A stretch of 64,000 bases of DNA, from assembly GCA_007922195.1 (NCBI GenBank), contig ML681995.1:534314-598313 (forward strand), given 5' to 3'. Made by a program: the position numbers and the translations under genes. This DNA is from Podocnemis expansa (taxonomy: Eukaryota; Chordata; Testudines; Podocnemididae). Positions within the stretch are counted from its first letter, which is position 1, and every line of letters begins with the position of its first letter. A model generated the notes under the pieces. It searched no databases. It saw nothing but the letters and a program-made list of their open reading frames with translations, and had not been told where the DNA came from. This document shows positions 35,114 to 47,133 of the stretch, in pieces.

Positions 35114-35793
35114 CCACATATACTCGCTTATAAGCCAATATGCATATAAGCTGACCCCCCCATTTTTAAGCCCCCAAACCCAGCAGAAATGCATAACCCA
35201 TGCATAAGCCGAGATCCCTCTGCAGCCTTGGGCCTCTAATCCTCCCCAGCATCACCAGCTCCCTGGACTCCCCAACATCCTCCCTAACCCCTGGGCCATG
35301 CTGCCACTTCTCCCTGCCATCCCCAACCATGCCACTGCCGCTTCTCCCCACACTGTTTCCTGACCATGCTGCTGCTGCTTCTCCCCCTGCCATCACCGAC
35401 CACGCCACCACTGCTTCTCCCTGCTGCCATCCCAGACCATGCTGCCAATTCTCTGTGCTGTCCTGACTCCCTCCCTAACTTCTGGGTCCTGCCATTGGCT
35501 CCCCCAGGCCAACACCCCCCCTTCCCAAAGCTGCCTTATCTAGGCACATGCTGGGGCCCTTCTCCTCTTCTTTAAGCCCTGCCCGGGCTGAGCAGTCAAT
35601 ATGGCTGCTCCGACGGCTTAGACAGATGCTGGGTGTCCCCCTGTGAGCATGCTCAGAGTATGTTCGGGGTGGGAGATTTAAAACTGCTAAACTGGGGCTG
35701 CTTGCTGATCTCTGACCCACTTAAAAGCCGAGTACCCTTTTTAAAGGTGATTTTCAGGCACAAAAATCTCGGCTTATATGTGATTATATATGG
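35114..35793. mobile_element. TA-flanked DNA transposon of the TATAAGCCGA family, copy 1
   Basis: The left end CCACATATACTCGCTTATAA pairs with the right end TTATATGTGATTATATATGG, imperfect inverted repeats (consensus CCGTATATAATCGCGTATAA). TA flanks both sides (35,112-35,113 and 35,794-35,795), compatible with a mariner-like or other TA-targeting transposase. The interior is a CT-rich, C-rich block ('ctgctgcttctccccctgcc' theme). Its ORFs are compositional, and no transposase is visible. Confidence 0.75.
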
Positions 35794-35834
35794 TAGGTGT
35801 TAGGCAGTGAAAAGGCGATATGAAAGGCATTTTA

Positions 35835-35967
35835 AGTTCCAAAGGTGCAGTCACGTTAGTCTTGTTCAGCAAAAGAAGCAAGGAGTCCTGTGGCACTTAA
35901 AGACTAACAAATTTATTTATCTCATGAGCTTTCGTGGGAGAAAATCCCACTTCATCAGATGATTTGA
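35835..35967 (+). repeat. SINE-like repeat, opposite orientation
   Basis: 'aaggagtcctgtggcactt', 'agactaacaaatttattta', 'catgagctttcgtgggaga' and 'cccacttcatcagatgatt' are the reverse complement of the copies at 5.8 and 13.4 kb. It is nested in the Harbinger-like element at 34.9-36.0 kb. Confidence 0.75.
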
Positions 35968-36417
35968 AGAAGGTCTTTTAAGTACTTTTCATATCTCCCT
36001 TCAATTGGTATTGAAATCCCTCTGCAGTGTAGACCAGCCCTTAGGAGTATTGGTTTTTGTGAGAGGATCTTCAGTAGCAGGTTGCTGTGAGGATGTGACT
36101 GAACTGAAGAGTCATAGGGCAGGAGGCAGGCAGAAGTAACTCAATGTAGAATTTTGAGAAGACTGGGAAGTTGGAGACCACCAAGAACCGCAGCGCAGGA
36201 GGAGGACCCCCAACAGATTGGAATAAGGCTTTTCTTTGCTCATCATAACTACGGCTTTTAAAGTCCACCCCCACTCCTCCCTGATGAAGTTAAGGAAACT
36301 CCCAAACCTGCATGATAGCATCTTTGAATCAAGTTTGTCAAATGCTCAAATTTAACATAGTGGACCTAATAGACTGTGTTACACTACAACTCAACTGAAA
36401 AACTATTTGGTGTCAAA

Positions 36418-36630
36418 CTAACAAAATAGGAGTTGAGACAAGGTAAGTGCAGTAACGTCTTTCATTGAACCAACTGTTGTTGGTCTATGGCGCTACACCG
36501 TGCTCTCCTTCAGGGCAAGAAAACCTCTGCATGGCTTGGAAGCTTGTCTCTCTCATCCACAACAGTTGGTCCACCGAGGTTGTTATTCTAATATCCTAAG
36601 ACGAACATAGCTACAGCTATACTGCACAAA
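36418..36630 (-). repeat. Second SINE-like family
   Basis: 'gaagcttgtctctctcatcc', 'acaacagttggtccaccga', 'taatatcctaagacgaaca' and 'tagctacagctata' correspond to a repeat I recall from turtle and crocodilian DNA, with a tail resembling 'ccaacatggctacaac'. It differs from the family at 13.4 kb except for this tail. Retroelement class uncertain. Confidence 0.55.
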
Positions 36631-38690
36631 ACAAGAGGACTTATTCTGGGGATTTATTTAAATATGACAGCACACAACAAATACAAGATCATGTATTCCC
36701 ACTAAAATAATAGTGGAGAAGGATTAGCTATTACATTTCCTGTATCTAAATAATCCTATAGGAGCAATTCCATGAATGTCACATTTAGGGCTCGCCAGAA
36801 AACAAAGAACTTCATTTTGTGAAAAAATCTGATGTGACATCTTTTCTTCCACATCAGAGCAAAACCTAGATTTTTCACAAAAAGATTGTGAATGATAGTG
36901 CAGGGTTAGGGCACTCACCTGGGACATGGGAGGTCCAGATATAACATCTTTCTCTTCCTGACTCAGAACGGTCCTTTGATTCTGTATTTCACACATTTCA
37001 GGTGAGCACACCACCTATTGGTTATTCTGTGTGGTGTAGTCTCTTTTGTTTTTGCCAGAAATTCTGTTTTGGATCTGAATAACATTCCTGGTCAGTTCTA
37101 GCCACATGTAACAAGTCCAGCTGAGCATTTATTTCTCAAGCCAGAGACATTCTCAGTTTTGAATACTGGCATTTGCTTTTAAGGTATCATACCTTTCAAA
37201 TTGATTGGATTGAGATGGCATCAGTATCTAGGTCACAGAATTTTGCAGACTATAATGTATTTTAACATTATGATTTGCAGAATATGATGTATTTTAACAT
37301 TATTATTACAATCTATATTGACTAGACTAAATTTATCATAGGAGATCTTACTGAAGAGATTAATATATCTCTATGGATTAACAGACAGCTGGACAGGCTG
37401 AGAAACAAATCTGATTTGTCTCCTAACAGTGGTAAATATCTCCCAGGACAGCTGTATTGCTTGTGACAATGGAATTGTTAGCAAGAAGAGTGAGACTAGA
37501 TGCAGCCAAAAAGAGAGTATTCTCATTATATTAGAACTTAACCCTTTTGGAAGAATTCCACAGTTATAAGGTGAGAATTATCACAAACCTTAATACCTTA
37601 AGGAAGGTAAACCAAATGCCTTCTTTTCTGTCTAAGAGCTGATGTCTACTCCTCTTTGCTTTGTACATATGTGTGTGGGATTCAGCTAGCTTTTGTTTTA
37701 TGGATTGTCTGTATGATAATATCTGGTATAGCCATGGAGAAGATTTAATGACACATTTCATTTCAATGAGATTGAGAAAGGGAGAACATTCTGTCTGATT
37801 GTGGAATGTGTGATATGGAAAACCAAGTTTTAGACAGAGAGATTATATGGCAGAAGTGTATGAGCCAGGAAAGGACAAAGAGAAAGCCTGAGATGCTGCT
37901 GCTTCAATTGGCAAAGCCCTCAAGTGACTCTGAAAAAGACAATTCTGTCTTTGTTACTTTTTGTTTGTCACATTACATTACAAGGCCATATTTTTCTCTG
38001 TTGAAACTAAAGAAACCACACCATATCTGCCCATGTTATCTGTCATAGAACACGTATGATACATCCTGCCAAATGAGCGGGTGGCTTCATATACCATGAC
38101 TTACTGTTAGATAGAGCTTGTTGGAGAAATGTTGATGGAATCATATAGCTATGAAACTTTAGCCAAAATGTTATTTCAGTTAATCTATATGAGAACAATA
38201 GGAGTCCCTTGCTAGAGAGAGCCAGTATCTGGGATAATGCTTTTCTGATTGTCTCAAAGCAAAGCCTTGCATTTTATTTTTTTGCTATGCCATCTGTATG
38301 ACCAGTGAGACACCTAAGTCTGAGATGGGCTTGATACATATGAAAGACTTTACTATCAGCTCTCTGGCACAGAAAGAAAAGCAGACTTTTCAGGCAGCAG
38401 AAAACTGAACAAAAGAAAAGGCTAAAGGCTCTAAGAGAGAATCTTAGAAGAATCTACCAGAACAATGTGTAAGAGAAACAATTTAAGAGCAATTTATAAA
38501 TTCACATTTTCTCTCTTGTTCAGAGAAACCAAATAATTACCGTTGCATATCTTTTATTTGTTTGCCCTATCGTACAAGATTTCTTGTATTTTCCTATTGG
38601 CAAAAATAGTTTTGTCTTTAACCTTCTATTTAACAGTTATTTCCATATGTAGGGCTGGTGGGATTCTCCTTTTCTGTTTTGTCTTGCATT
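36631..38690. other. No gene seen; small tandem duplication at 37.25 kb
   Basis: AT-rich unique sequence without recognisable exon. Around 37,250-37,305 the phrase 'atgtattttaacattat' is repeated twice, a local tandem duplication of about 31 bases. Confidence 0.5.
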
Positions 38691-38703
38691 GTTTCCTCAT
38701 AAT

Positions 38704-39234
38704 CAGGGGTTAAAGTATGATTTGGGGGCCCCGGAACTCTCCTGCACCGGTGGGCCCCCTTCCAGTGCCAGTGGACCCCTTCTCCAGTGCCAGTGGGCCC
38801 CCCTCCTGCACTGGTGGGCCCCCCAGACCCCAGCTCCTGCCACCCCCACCCCCAATATCCGCCCAGCATTAGCCAACCGCCCCCACACTCACCAGTGGTG
38901 GCGCGGCTGGGGAGGTGTGGACAGTAGGCCCCAGGGTGGTGCTGTGGCTGGGGCTTGGGCAGCCGGCCTCGGGTTGGGGGTGGGGCACGGAAGGGGAGGG
39001 GTTTGGGGTGCTCCAGGGCTATCTCTTCTTAGGGGCCCAGTGTTTGGGCCCCTAAAAATAGAACGTGGACCCCCGAATGCAGAGTTCTGGAGCCTGCTAT
39101 TTTTCAATGCTGGGCCCTGGAACGCAGCATTCCTGCTCCATGTTCTATTTTTAGGGGCCCCGGAATGCTCAGCCCCTAAAAATAGTGGGTCCTGGAATGG
39201 TGTTCCGGGGCATTCTGGCATACTTTTATCCCTG
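38704..39234. mobile_element. GC-rich hAT element, near-perfect 8-bp TSD
   Basis: The left end CAGGGGTTAAAGTATGATTT pairs with the right end TGGCATACTTTTATCCCTG. Flanks CTCATAAT (38,696-38,703) and TTCATAAT (39,235-39,242) differ at one base. The interior has repeated 'gggccccggaa', 'ggcccctaaaaatag' and 'ccagtgccagtgg' words. A 204-codon open frame crosses it but carries no transposase motifs and is a product of the GC-rich repeats. Confidence 0.85.
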
Positions 39235-39587
39235 TTCATAATAATATATTTCTCTTTGTGTCAGAGCTCATTTCTGCCCAGCTTTGGTATTCATGTTAAG
39301 TAGTACCCTCTAGCTGGAAAAGTCCCACTGAATGGGAGATTTTGAAAGTTGAAAGAAGGCTGTTACCTAATCCACTGCATGTTCAAGGTACTGACTCAGG
39401 GATTGTTCAGTGATGTATTTTGGAAGACCGCATCAACACTGAACTATACCTCAGCTACTTCATACTCATTCTTAGAATGGAACATCTTTGAGTCTTACCT
39501 ATAGTTTGCATTTGTGAAAATACCAAATATTCTGACTTTTAACTTTGTTGCCTACATCTCACTGTGATATTGTGTGGTTGCTGTTCC

Positions 39588-39825
39588 CAGGGCTGGCTCA
39601 AGGGGCTGTGGTGCCCCAAGCCAACTTTTGGTTTAGTGCCTCCCTCTGGGGGGTGGAACCCGGCCTTCGCTATGTGCCAGCTTTGCCCTGGGGGCGGGAA
39701 GGGCCAGCCTGGAGGTGAGGTGAAAGAGCAGAGCCCAGCCCCCTGGCCAGCCCAAAGTCACTGGCTCAGGGTAGGGAGGGGTGGAACAGGAGTGCAGGGT
39801 CTAGTTTCTCAGCCACCCTTAAGCC
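39588..39825. mobile_element. hAT-like fragment of the AGGGCTGG family
   Basis: The left end CAGGGCTGGCTCAAGG matches the family at 21.7 kb and is followed by 'gtggtgccccaagcc'. The right terminus was not identified, so this copy is probably truncated by the next element at 39,836. Confidence 0.5.
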
Positions 39826-39835
39826 AGTGGTTGTC

Positions 39836-39960
39836 AAACTTTTACCTTGGGACCTATCTCTGGACCCCTTCTGCCATGTGGTCACCCTCCACTGAAAAAA
39901 AGTGGCTGCTGCCAGAAAACTGAACAGTGACCATGGCTGTGCTGGGGGTGGTGTTCAGGG
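39836..39960. mobile_element. hAT-like fragment (left end)
   Basis: CAGTGGTTGTCAAACTTTTA followed by 'gggacctatctctggacccc' is the left end of a Charlie-type hAT element. No right end with an 8-bp duplication was found. Confidence 0.5.
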
Positions 39961-41192
39961 GTGGCAATCACTCATGGCTTTCATCCTTTCTCTTGAGGCT
40001 TCTGTTGCATCTATGAAATCTACACATCTCATTTGAGACCACCTACGTGGAACATGCAGAGGGTAGTCCTACATACCATACTCCTGTCTCAAATCAGGAA
40101 GTCTGTTGAGGCTCAAAAATTGCATGTAGTAGCCTGGAGTGTGCATGTGGGAGCTCCTTGCAAATGGGGTGGCTGGGTGGAAAAATGAGATGGAAGTGCT
40201 GAGACAGAGGAAGGGGAAAAGAGCCAATGCCAGGCTGGAAAGAAAGTTCCTGGAAGATCCTGTCTGCTGCTGAGCCTGTCCAAGTCTCTCTAGGTCCTGC
40301 TCCCTTCTCCACTGCCAAATCCCAGGAACTGAAGCAGCCCTTCTGGGTTCCACTTTCACCTCTGCACTTGATCTGCTTCCTGAGTCTGCATGAGTTTCCA
40401 TGAACACACAATTGTCTACAAGATTGTGATTGAAGGGATGCAAGCCCTCTCTGCTTGGTCTGGTGACCCCTGTTGCTTTCAGTGTGCATAAAGCAGCAAC
40501 ACAATGGGGCTATCCACTCCCCCCTTCAGATTAGGGCCTTGTTATAACTTCTTCTTCCAGCAGATCCATCCCTGAGTTGGATTTTATTCTGTTACTTAGG
40601 CTTTCTAATTGTAGGAAAAAAACCATACTTTGTAACACATGCTCCTACTAGAACAGTTTGCTTTTCTCTTCTTTTTTTAATTATCAGTCAAAAAAATCTC
40701 TGGAGTTTTTATTAAAATCTACAAGTTATAACTTCTGTTGCAAGCAAGGGAATTCTCAACCAACTGAATAAAAGAGGCAAGTCCTAATTTGCAAAAATAA
40801 CTGCAATTCCCCTATCCCAGAAATGGTGGAAAAGGGGGTGTTCAAAGTGTTTTCTTCTCTTCCTTGGGTCTATTGATAAAAAACACAAAGGTTGCTTGCC
40901 AGTGACTGCAGTCCTTTTCATATGAATGAGAGAAGCCCAAAGAGATACTGACTCAGAGAGGAAGCATAGAGGTTGTTTGAACAACAATTAGCACCACTAA
41001 TCCTAGTGACTCACCTTTGTTGCAATGCTCTTTATTGAAGGCTGATACTGTGTTACAACTAGCAGGCTGCATGAACACTCCCTTAAGCAACTTTCACCCC
41101 TAGCCACTCCTCTCTCTGGCCTCACAGTAGAGCTGGCCCTGGCTGGTCCCTACAGAAAGCAGAAAGCCAGCTCTGAAGTTTGCATAGAAAGG
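39961..41192. other. No gene confirmed
   Basis: Minus-strand frames of 124 and 136 codons (40,504-40,069) overlap in different phases and show no domain. I regard them as chance. No splice-flanked exon is evident. Confidence 0.45.
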
Positions 41193-41200
41193 AACTAGAG

Positions 41201-41541
41201 CAGTGGTTCCCAACCTTTTTCAGGCTGGGAACCCCTTTTTAACAAAGAAAATCTTTGTGGCCTCCCTGGCTGATTATGTAATCTGTCCAGTGCCACTGGG
41301 ACAGCCGGCAAGCAGCGCTGCCACCACTATTGCCTGCACTGCTGGGGAGCCAAGCCATGGCAGCTATGGCCCCCGCCCTTGCCCCTGCCATGATCTGGCC
41401 ATGGGCAGAGAGAGGTAGCCCTGGCGGGGAGCATCAGGGCTATAGCTGGATTCTGGTCCTGGTAGGGAGAGGCTCTGTGGACCCCCTATGACATGTCTGC
41501 GGACCCCTGGGGGCCCCTGGGCCACAGGTTGGGAACCACTG
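41201..41541. mobile_element. hAT element (CAGTGGTTCCCAACC type)
   Basis: The left end CAGTGGTTCCCAACCTTTTT and right end ACAGGTTGGGAACCACTG are good inverted repeats. Flanks AACTAGAG (41,193-41,200) and AACTAGAC (41,542-41,549) differ at one base. The GC-rich 341-bp body is non-coding. The strong match of its ends suggests a younger copy than those at 2.8 and 12.1 kb. Confidence 0.9.
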
Positions 41542-41684
41542 AACTAGACAATTCTACCAAACCTTGAAAAGATATAGTGCCAGGATTGAGAATCCTGTAC
41601 AGTCCCATGATTTTATAGTCCCTTCAGAAGGAAATTTGTCAGGCTAGTGATTACAGTAAGGGATCAGCAACCTGGATGCCTGGA

Positions 41685-41860
41685 TATATTCCTAGCTCTT
41701 GCTGTGTGACTTGGGCTGCTTAAACTGTGCCTCAGTTTCCCCATCTCCAAATTGGAATGGTAATTGCCTCAAAGGAATGTCATGAAACTTAGTTCATGTT
41801 TGCAAGACTTTTTGAGACAGGGTTACACCAAATGGAGCAGAAGAGAGGATTTGGTTCTAC
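41685..41860 (+). repeat. MIR SINE
   Basis: 'ctgtgtgacttgggctgctt', 'actgtgcctcagtttcccca', 'tctccaaattggaatggtaa' and 'tgcctcaaaggaatgtcatg' follow the MIR consensus closely. This is the best-preserved MIR in the window. Confidence 0.8.
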
Positions 41861-43320
41861 ATTTTGTATATTGATTCATGGAAGGGGCTCAAAAGGATTC
41901 CAGATAGCTGGAATCTACAGACAAATCCACAAACAGAGTTTAAAACCATTGGGGTTTTCACTGAAGTTTGACAATTAAAGCAACTTCCTTGTAAGAAACT
42001 AATAATTAGTTGCCAAGACAAAGGTGGCTTTCTTTTCTTCCTTTTCTTGGAACTTAAGGTGCAGTAAAAGCTGTATGTTTAATATCAAAACAAACTCACG
42101 GTTAAAACACACAAAACCATGTCTGATTACACACAGAGATTTGCATATAGCTGAGAAACTGGAACATGATTCTTCAGATGTTGTTGATGCCAAATAGACA
42201 GAGACCAGCTAAACTTGACTGAGCAGTGGGGAATGATTTGCTGCATCAGAGAACGTGTAGAGCCATTGCTTTTTTATCTGTAAATCAGCACATATATTAG
42301 TGGTGTGGTGAACAGAGATGGGATTTCTCATGTGCTAAAATGCTTTGTTGATTGGGACCTATGGTATTTTTTTTTCTTCAAAGATCACTTAAAATTACTG
42401 TTTATTGCTGTGTTTACTTTTAGAAGTGCTAGTACAGACTGAAGAACTCTCAATCATGTGAATTAGCTAACTCAGGGGATTGGTAATTGGATATATCAGA
42501 TCTTTCAAATCTGGGTGATGGTTCTGAAATTACTTCAGGGTGGTAGTGACCGCAAATTGCTACCATCTATTGGGTGCAGAGTGATTTCTAGGGAAAGAGT
42601 TGGAGGGCTTTGTGATGTATGGCTCTTGACAGAAGCATCAACTAGCAATTAAAGATTCAGTTCCTCCTTAGTCCAGAGGGGGCTCTGGCCCATAACACTG
42701 TAAGTATTACTGAAGGCAAGGCACACAGGAGCACCTTATTGCTACCCTTCCTAGGCTACTGCCTACCCCACACTCTATGGTCCAAAGAAACAAATAAATT
42801 TAGCATAGCTGGAATGAAAATCAAAACATTGTGGTGAAAAACAGGAAGAAGTATTAGCAATTGTTAACTGTTGTGTGCACATAACTACTATGACATTTCT
42901 ATCTCAGCTAACAGTCTCCAGCTCTGCAGACTTTCCATGTGCTTGCTTTGCACCAGTATATACAGGTACTTGTTGGCAGCAGGGTCCTTTGTCACCTTTG
43001 CCCACACATCTTTTCTTTACTTTCTTGTTTGTAGGATGTGTTTAAAGTACAGCACCCTGTTTTTGCTTTATTTGCCTGAGATTGATTCATTATGTTTGTT
43101 CAGGGGATGAATGGACAGAAATTGCACTAAATAAATTGGTTATAAGTCTCCAATACACTGATGCGTATTGAGAAAGCTACACAATGTTCTCATTTTATTG
43201 GAAACCCTGCAATCCAGTGTCATGTCCTTTGGAGATATCGATATTTATTGCTTTACCTCCAGGTTATGGAATAGCTTTCCTACCAATCTTTTTTGTATAG
43301 TAACAAATTCCTTACTTATA
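41861..43320. other. No gene seen
   Basis: AT-rich unique sequence; short frames without domains. Confidence 0.5.
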
Positions 43321-43322
43321 GC

Positions 43323-43457
43323 AAAACAAACAAGGAATCCTGTGGCACTTTTAAAGATAAATAAATAAATAAATAAATTTGCTGGTCTTTAAAAGTGCCA
43401 CAGGATTCCTTGTTTGGTTTGTTGAACTAGACTAACATGGCTACCTCTCTGGAACTT
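43323..43457 (-). repeat. Fold-back SINE-like repeat (hairpin)
   Basis: The 3' part of the SINE family ('gccacaggattccttgtttg', 'ttgaactagactaacatgg') is preceded by an inverted copy of its own first 35 bases. The arms are 43,323-43,357 and 43,386-43,420 with about 28 bases between, including (AAAT)n. The arms agree at all but about one position, so the RNA or single strand would form a strong hairpin. Confidence 0.82.
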
Positions 43458-45345
43458 ATTTATAGCAGTTGCTCTAAAAGTCTTTCTCATTTTATCAGAT
43501 GCAGCAAGGTAGTGACATTGTAGAATTTGCATTGCTCCCTTTACTTCCCTATGCTTCAGATACTGAGGCAAAATTATTTATGATTCATATTTTATTTTTG
43601 TATTACAGTAGCTCAGAGACAACAGTCAGAAATATTCTGTAGATACAGTCACTGTTCTGAGGAACTTAGAGGAAAATTGAGATGAGGTATATTAGTATGT
43701 TACTTTCACATATGACATTGCCCGCAAGAGCCAAGTATTATTTATTCTTGGAATTATTTAAATAATATTCCTGTTTAAATTGCTGCCTTTATTTTAATAA
43801 GTGCTAATGTTACTGGAAGTGCTCATACTTTGTCGTTAGACCAGCCATTAGAGCAGACATCTTTTTCTGGATTCTAGTTATAATTTTTTTGGTGTCAGAG
43901 TTTTCACCATCTTTAACCCATACAAGACATCGTCTAGTGTGACTTCACCTCTAATTACTTTAATCCTAAAGCGTAGTCTCTCCCTTACCGTCTCTAGGAA
44001 TGGTGCAATTCCCTATCTCTCCATACGCAGGACTGTGCCTAGATGACACACTCTATATCCTATGTTTCTAATCTCTTTCAAAGCTCTGCTTAGCTTAACT
44101 ATCCCAGTCCAAAGCAAATGCAAGCATTGTTTCTCACAGGTAGACCCGAGAGGATGTTAATCTAAGATTCCTAACTAGTGCTTGGCCTTTGAAGTATCCT
44201 GTAGGATCTTCAGTCTCTCTCTCAGTCTGTAGCTGATTCAGGCAAGTGCCATAAATACTTTTTCTACTAAATTTTTTGCCATTAAGACACTTTCATTTGT
44301 AAACTTTCTGACCCAGATTTCTGGGAGATGATGTGTTACTTGAACTTCTGGTGCAGTTAATCAAATGTCTCTCATCTTCAGCAACTCCCTTTTTCTTTTT
44401 AGTCTCTTCCTTTGCTCCCAGAGGCTAAAGTGGACAGCAATCAGTGAGTTTCACAGAGGCATCCCAGACCTCACATTCTGTGCATTACTGTGTTTGTTTG
44501 TAACTGTTCCATAGAAAGGATAGAGGCTGGGATTTACAAACATTATCTTTGTACTCATCAAGTTCTTGGACAGTGGCAAACTGGCTAATCTGTTCTCATT
44601 CTGTTAGGCTATTTATCCCTTTGCCTTCTGTCTATGCTTCTGTCTGAGCTCTGTATTGTTGTCTCCTTGTGCTTGACCTTTTCATTCAAGCAAATCTCCA
44701 TCAATGAACTTCTTATCTGCTGTGGCAACTTCATCATGAAGCTAATTGACTCTGGAGGAGTCTTCATTAAGTTCTGAAGATATTAAGGTTCAGAAAGGAA
44801 CCTCCTGAAAGCTATGCTGTGGAAAAAAATACATCATCTGCTGCACCCACCACACTGGTCTTTAAATCTACCTAGTTATATCTAGTATCTAATTTCCATT
44901 TTAAGGATCATTGCAAAAAAGTTAAATAATTAAATATAGAAAATGAACACAGAAAATCTGAATTCAGTGATAATAGCTGAGATTTTTCAACAGACTTATG
45001 AAAATCACCTTATTTTAAGATGTCTAAGTTGGAAAATCAAAAACTGAGACACCCAAAAACATGAATTGTTTTTGAAAATATTGGCCAATGACCATAGCTC
45101 CCTCCTCACAGGATCACCTCCTGTAAACAGCAGCTATTGTAATGGATCTGAATGAACGGGGAGTCTGAAGCACGTATTAAAAATCTGCTACCTTCCTGGA
45201 TATACTCATACATTCTATCGCACCTAGAGAAACAAATGTTGACTTTGGAGAGGGACGTGGTGCTACAAGTATTGCAGTTGATCATCATTTTGCATCTAAG
45301 ACTGTACTAGGGTGAACTAGTTCCTTGTGTGCTCACACAACATAA
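43458..45345. other. No gene seen
   Basis: AT-rich unique sequence, including 'attatttaaataatattcc' near 43,752, with no recognisable exon. The piece near 45,010-45,085 contains scraps of an ancient repeat. Confidence 0.5.
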
Positions 45346-45349
45346 TATT

Positions 45350-46351
45350 CTGAGCCATTTGATTCCAGACTGGACTTGCCAATTTGAATTGGAGGGGGAC
45401 ACCATGGGAAGCGTGGTAAGATGGCATGCAAAATGGCCACTGCCACAGCCGATCTCTTGCCAGGCTCCAGTCCTCTGAGCCTTGCACAGGGAAAAGCATC
45501 CCCTCCCCAGCTCTAGCAGCAGTGCTGCTAGAGCTGGGGAGGGGATGCTTTACCCCATGCCAGGCTCAGAGTGCTGGAGCCTGGCAAGGGATGTTTCCCC
45601 TGCAAAGAGGGGGGGAGAGATTCCCTGTGCCCTCTCCCAGAAGGGTTGCCCCTGCAGGGAAGGGAATCCCTCCCAGGGCTGGAGCCCCCCTACCCTACTA
45701 GTGGTGCTGGAGCAGTGCTGGTGGCATTGCTCCAACCCTGTTAGTGGCAGGGGGCAAAGCACCCCCCTTGCGGCTCCAGTAGGGCTGGCCATGCAGGGGG
45801 GAAGCAACCATCTTGTGCAGCTTCTCCTCGCGCAGCCATGCATGGGGGAAAGCATCCCTGCGTGTGGCTCCTGTGCGGCTTCCTCCCCGCGGCCAGCCCC
45901 ACAGGAGCCATGCGCCGGAGTGCTTTCCCCTGTGAGGCCAGCATGCCTGAAGTGCTGGCTGGAGTCCCTGTCCCCAGCCAGGGGACTGGAACCCAAATTT
46001 CCCCCCCCGTCGGATCTGGTTGGGGGGGACTCACCTTTGGGACTGCCTGCCCCAGGTGCCAAAGGGCTGTTTCCTTCCAGGGTGCATGGCACCCTGGGAG
46101 GAAGGTCAACCCTTGTCAATTTGAATTCTGTGAGTTCGAATTGACATGGCCACACTGGATCTATTCGAACTACTGGCTTTGAATTGACCCTGACTTCGAT
46201 GTCAAATGAGGTTTGACTAATTCCAGCTTTCATCAATTCTAACTGAGGAGGTCCTCAGTTCAAATTGATGAAAGCAGGTATGTCCATACACTTAATAGAA
46301 TTCAAACTGATGACAATCAATTTGAATTCTGCTCTAAGTGTAGACATACCC
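45350..46351. mobile_element. Harbinger-like element with GC-rich interior, right TSD TTA
   Basis: The right end AGTGTAGACATACCC closes at 46,351, followed by TTA. Subterminal AATTTGAATT, GTTCGAATTG and ATTCAAACTG words form the palindrome array. The left part carries the leader-like motif around 'acaccatgggaagcgtgg' (45,391-45,425), which recurs at 53,201 and 53,717. The left terminus is not recognisable. The GC-rich interior gives frames up to 228 codons on both strands, without transposase motifs. Confidence 0.65.
45450..45595. repeat. Long palindrome with perfect 29-bp arms
   Basis: The core at 45,493-45,551 is a perfect inverted repeat: 29-base arms (AAAGCATCCCCTCCCC... / ...GGGGAGGGGATGCTTT) around a single central base at 45,522. 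Imperfect pairing continues outward to about 45,450 and 45,595 ('gccaggctccagtcctctga' against 'agagtgctggagcctggc'). Confidence 0.88.
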
Positions 46352-46354
46352 TTA

Positions 46355-47125
46355 TAGTGAAAGCTGAGACAACAGTAGTGGCACATATAATTCCTATGAA
46401 ATTGCTTCAGATATTTCAAACCCAGGTGATTCAGGGGAAGCCTTTAACTATCTTTGCTAAAGACAGGAGCATCCTCTTTTTTTAAACAATTTAAAATGGA
46501 AAATTCTAGGCTAGACTTATAGCCCAGCTTTAACTGAGCCTCCAGTTTTACGTTGCCAAATTTGGGGGTACATGCTTAGCTTATGTGGAAACGGCCTTGA
46601 GAATTTTAATAGGAAATGAAGGTTTCTGTGTTTGTTTGTAATTGCTTTATAGAAAGGATATAAGCTAGACTTTAAAAACACTGACCTGTATTTTTGCACT
46701 CCTAGTCTGTGGTTCACATATTTATGGTGCTGTTTAGTTAATTTAGGGGAACTGAATGGGAGTTAAACACCTGAAAATCTCCCCCTAAATATGAGGATTT
46801 TGCCTCATCACCGAGGAAGTGTGAAATGAATCCATAGTCTGTCCTCAGTTATACCTGTACAGAAGTATCCATGCAGCCTCAGAGTTAGTTATTTTGAATG
46901 TGTTTAATAAAAAGCAGAATAAGGGCCTTTTTAGTCTACAAGTCCATAAATTATTTATGACTTAATTATGCCATCGGTTGTTCTTTCCAGAAAGCTACAT
47001 GTTGAGTGTAAATGGGTTGGTGCCTTTTTAAAAAGTTTGTGTTCAGTGAATGCTAATTGTAATTCCAAATATAATAGCACTGCCATAGAGTGGTGGGTCC
47101 AAATTATATCCTTAGTTACATAGGT
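46355..47125. other. No gene seen
   Basis: AT-rich sequence with an ancient repeat scrap near 46,740-46,790 ('gaatgggagttaaacacctg'). No exon is recognisable. Confidence 0.45.
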
Positions 47126-47133
47126 CTTTTGAC

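Larger units (their letters stand above)
34912..36040. mobile_element. Harbinger-like element, TSD TTA, with two nested insertions
   Basis: The left end GGGCTAGGCTACATTG pairs with the right end CAGTGTAGACCAGCCC. TTA flanks both sides (34,909-34,911 and 36,041-36,043). Inside are a TA-flanked DNA transposon (35,114-35,793) and a SINE-like repeat (35,835-35,967). Without them about 300 bases remain, so the outer unit was a non-autonomous MITE. Confidence 0.75.

Noticed and set aside
38689..39303. 204-codon plus-strand frame
   Set aside because: It crosses both ends of a hAT element with an 8-bp duplication and consists of repeated GC-rich words.
45482..46236. Overlapping frames of 220 and 228 codons on opposite strands
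   Set aside because: GC-rich interior of a Harbinger-like element containing a long palindrome; no transposase or Myb motif in any frame.
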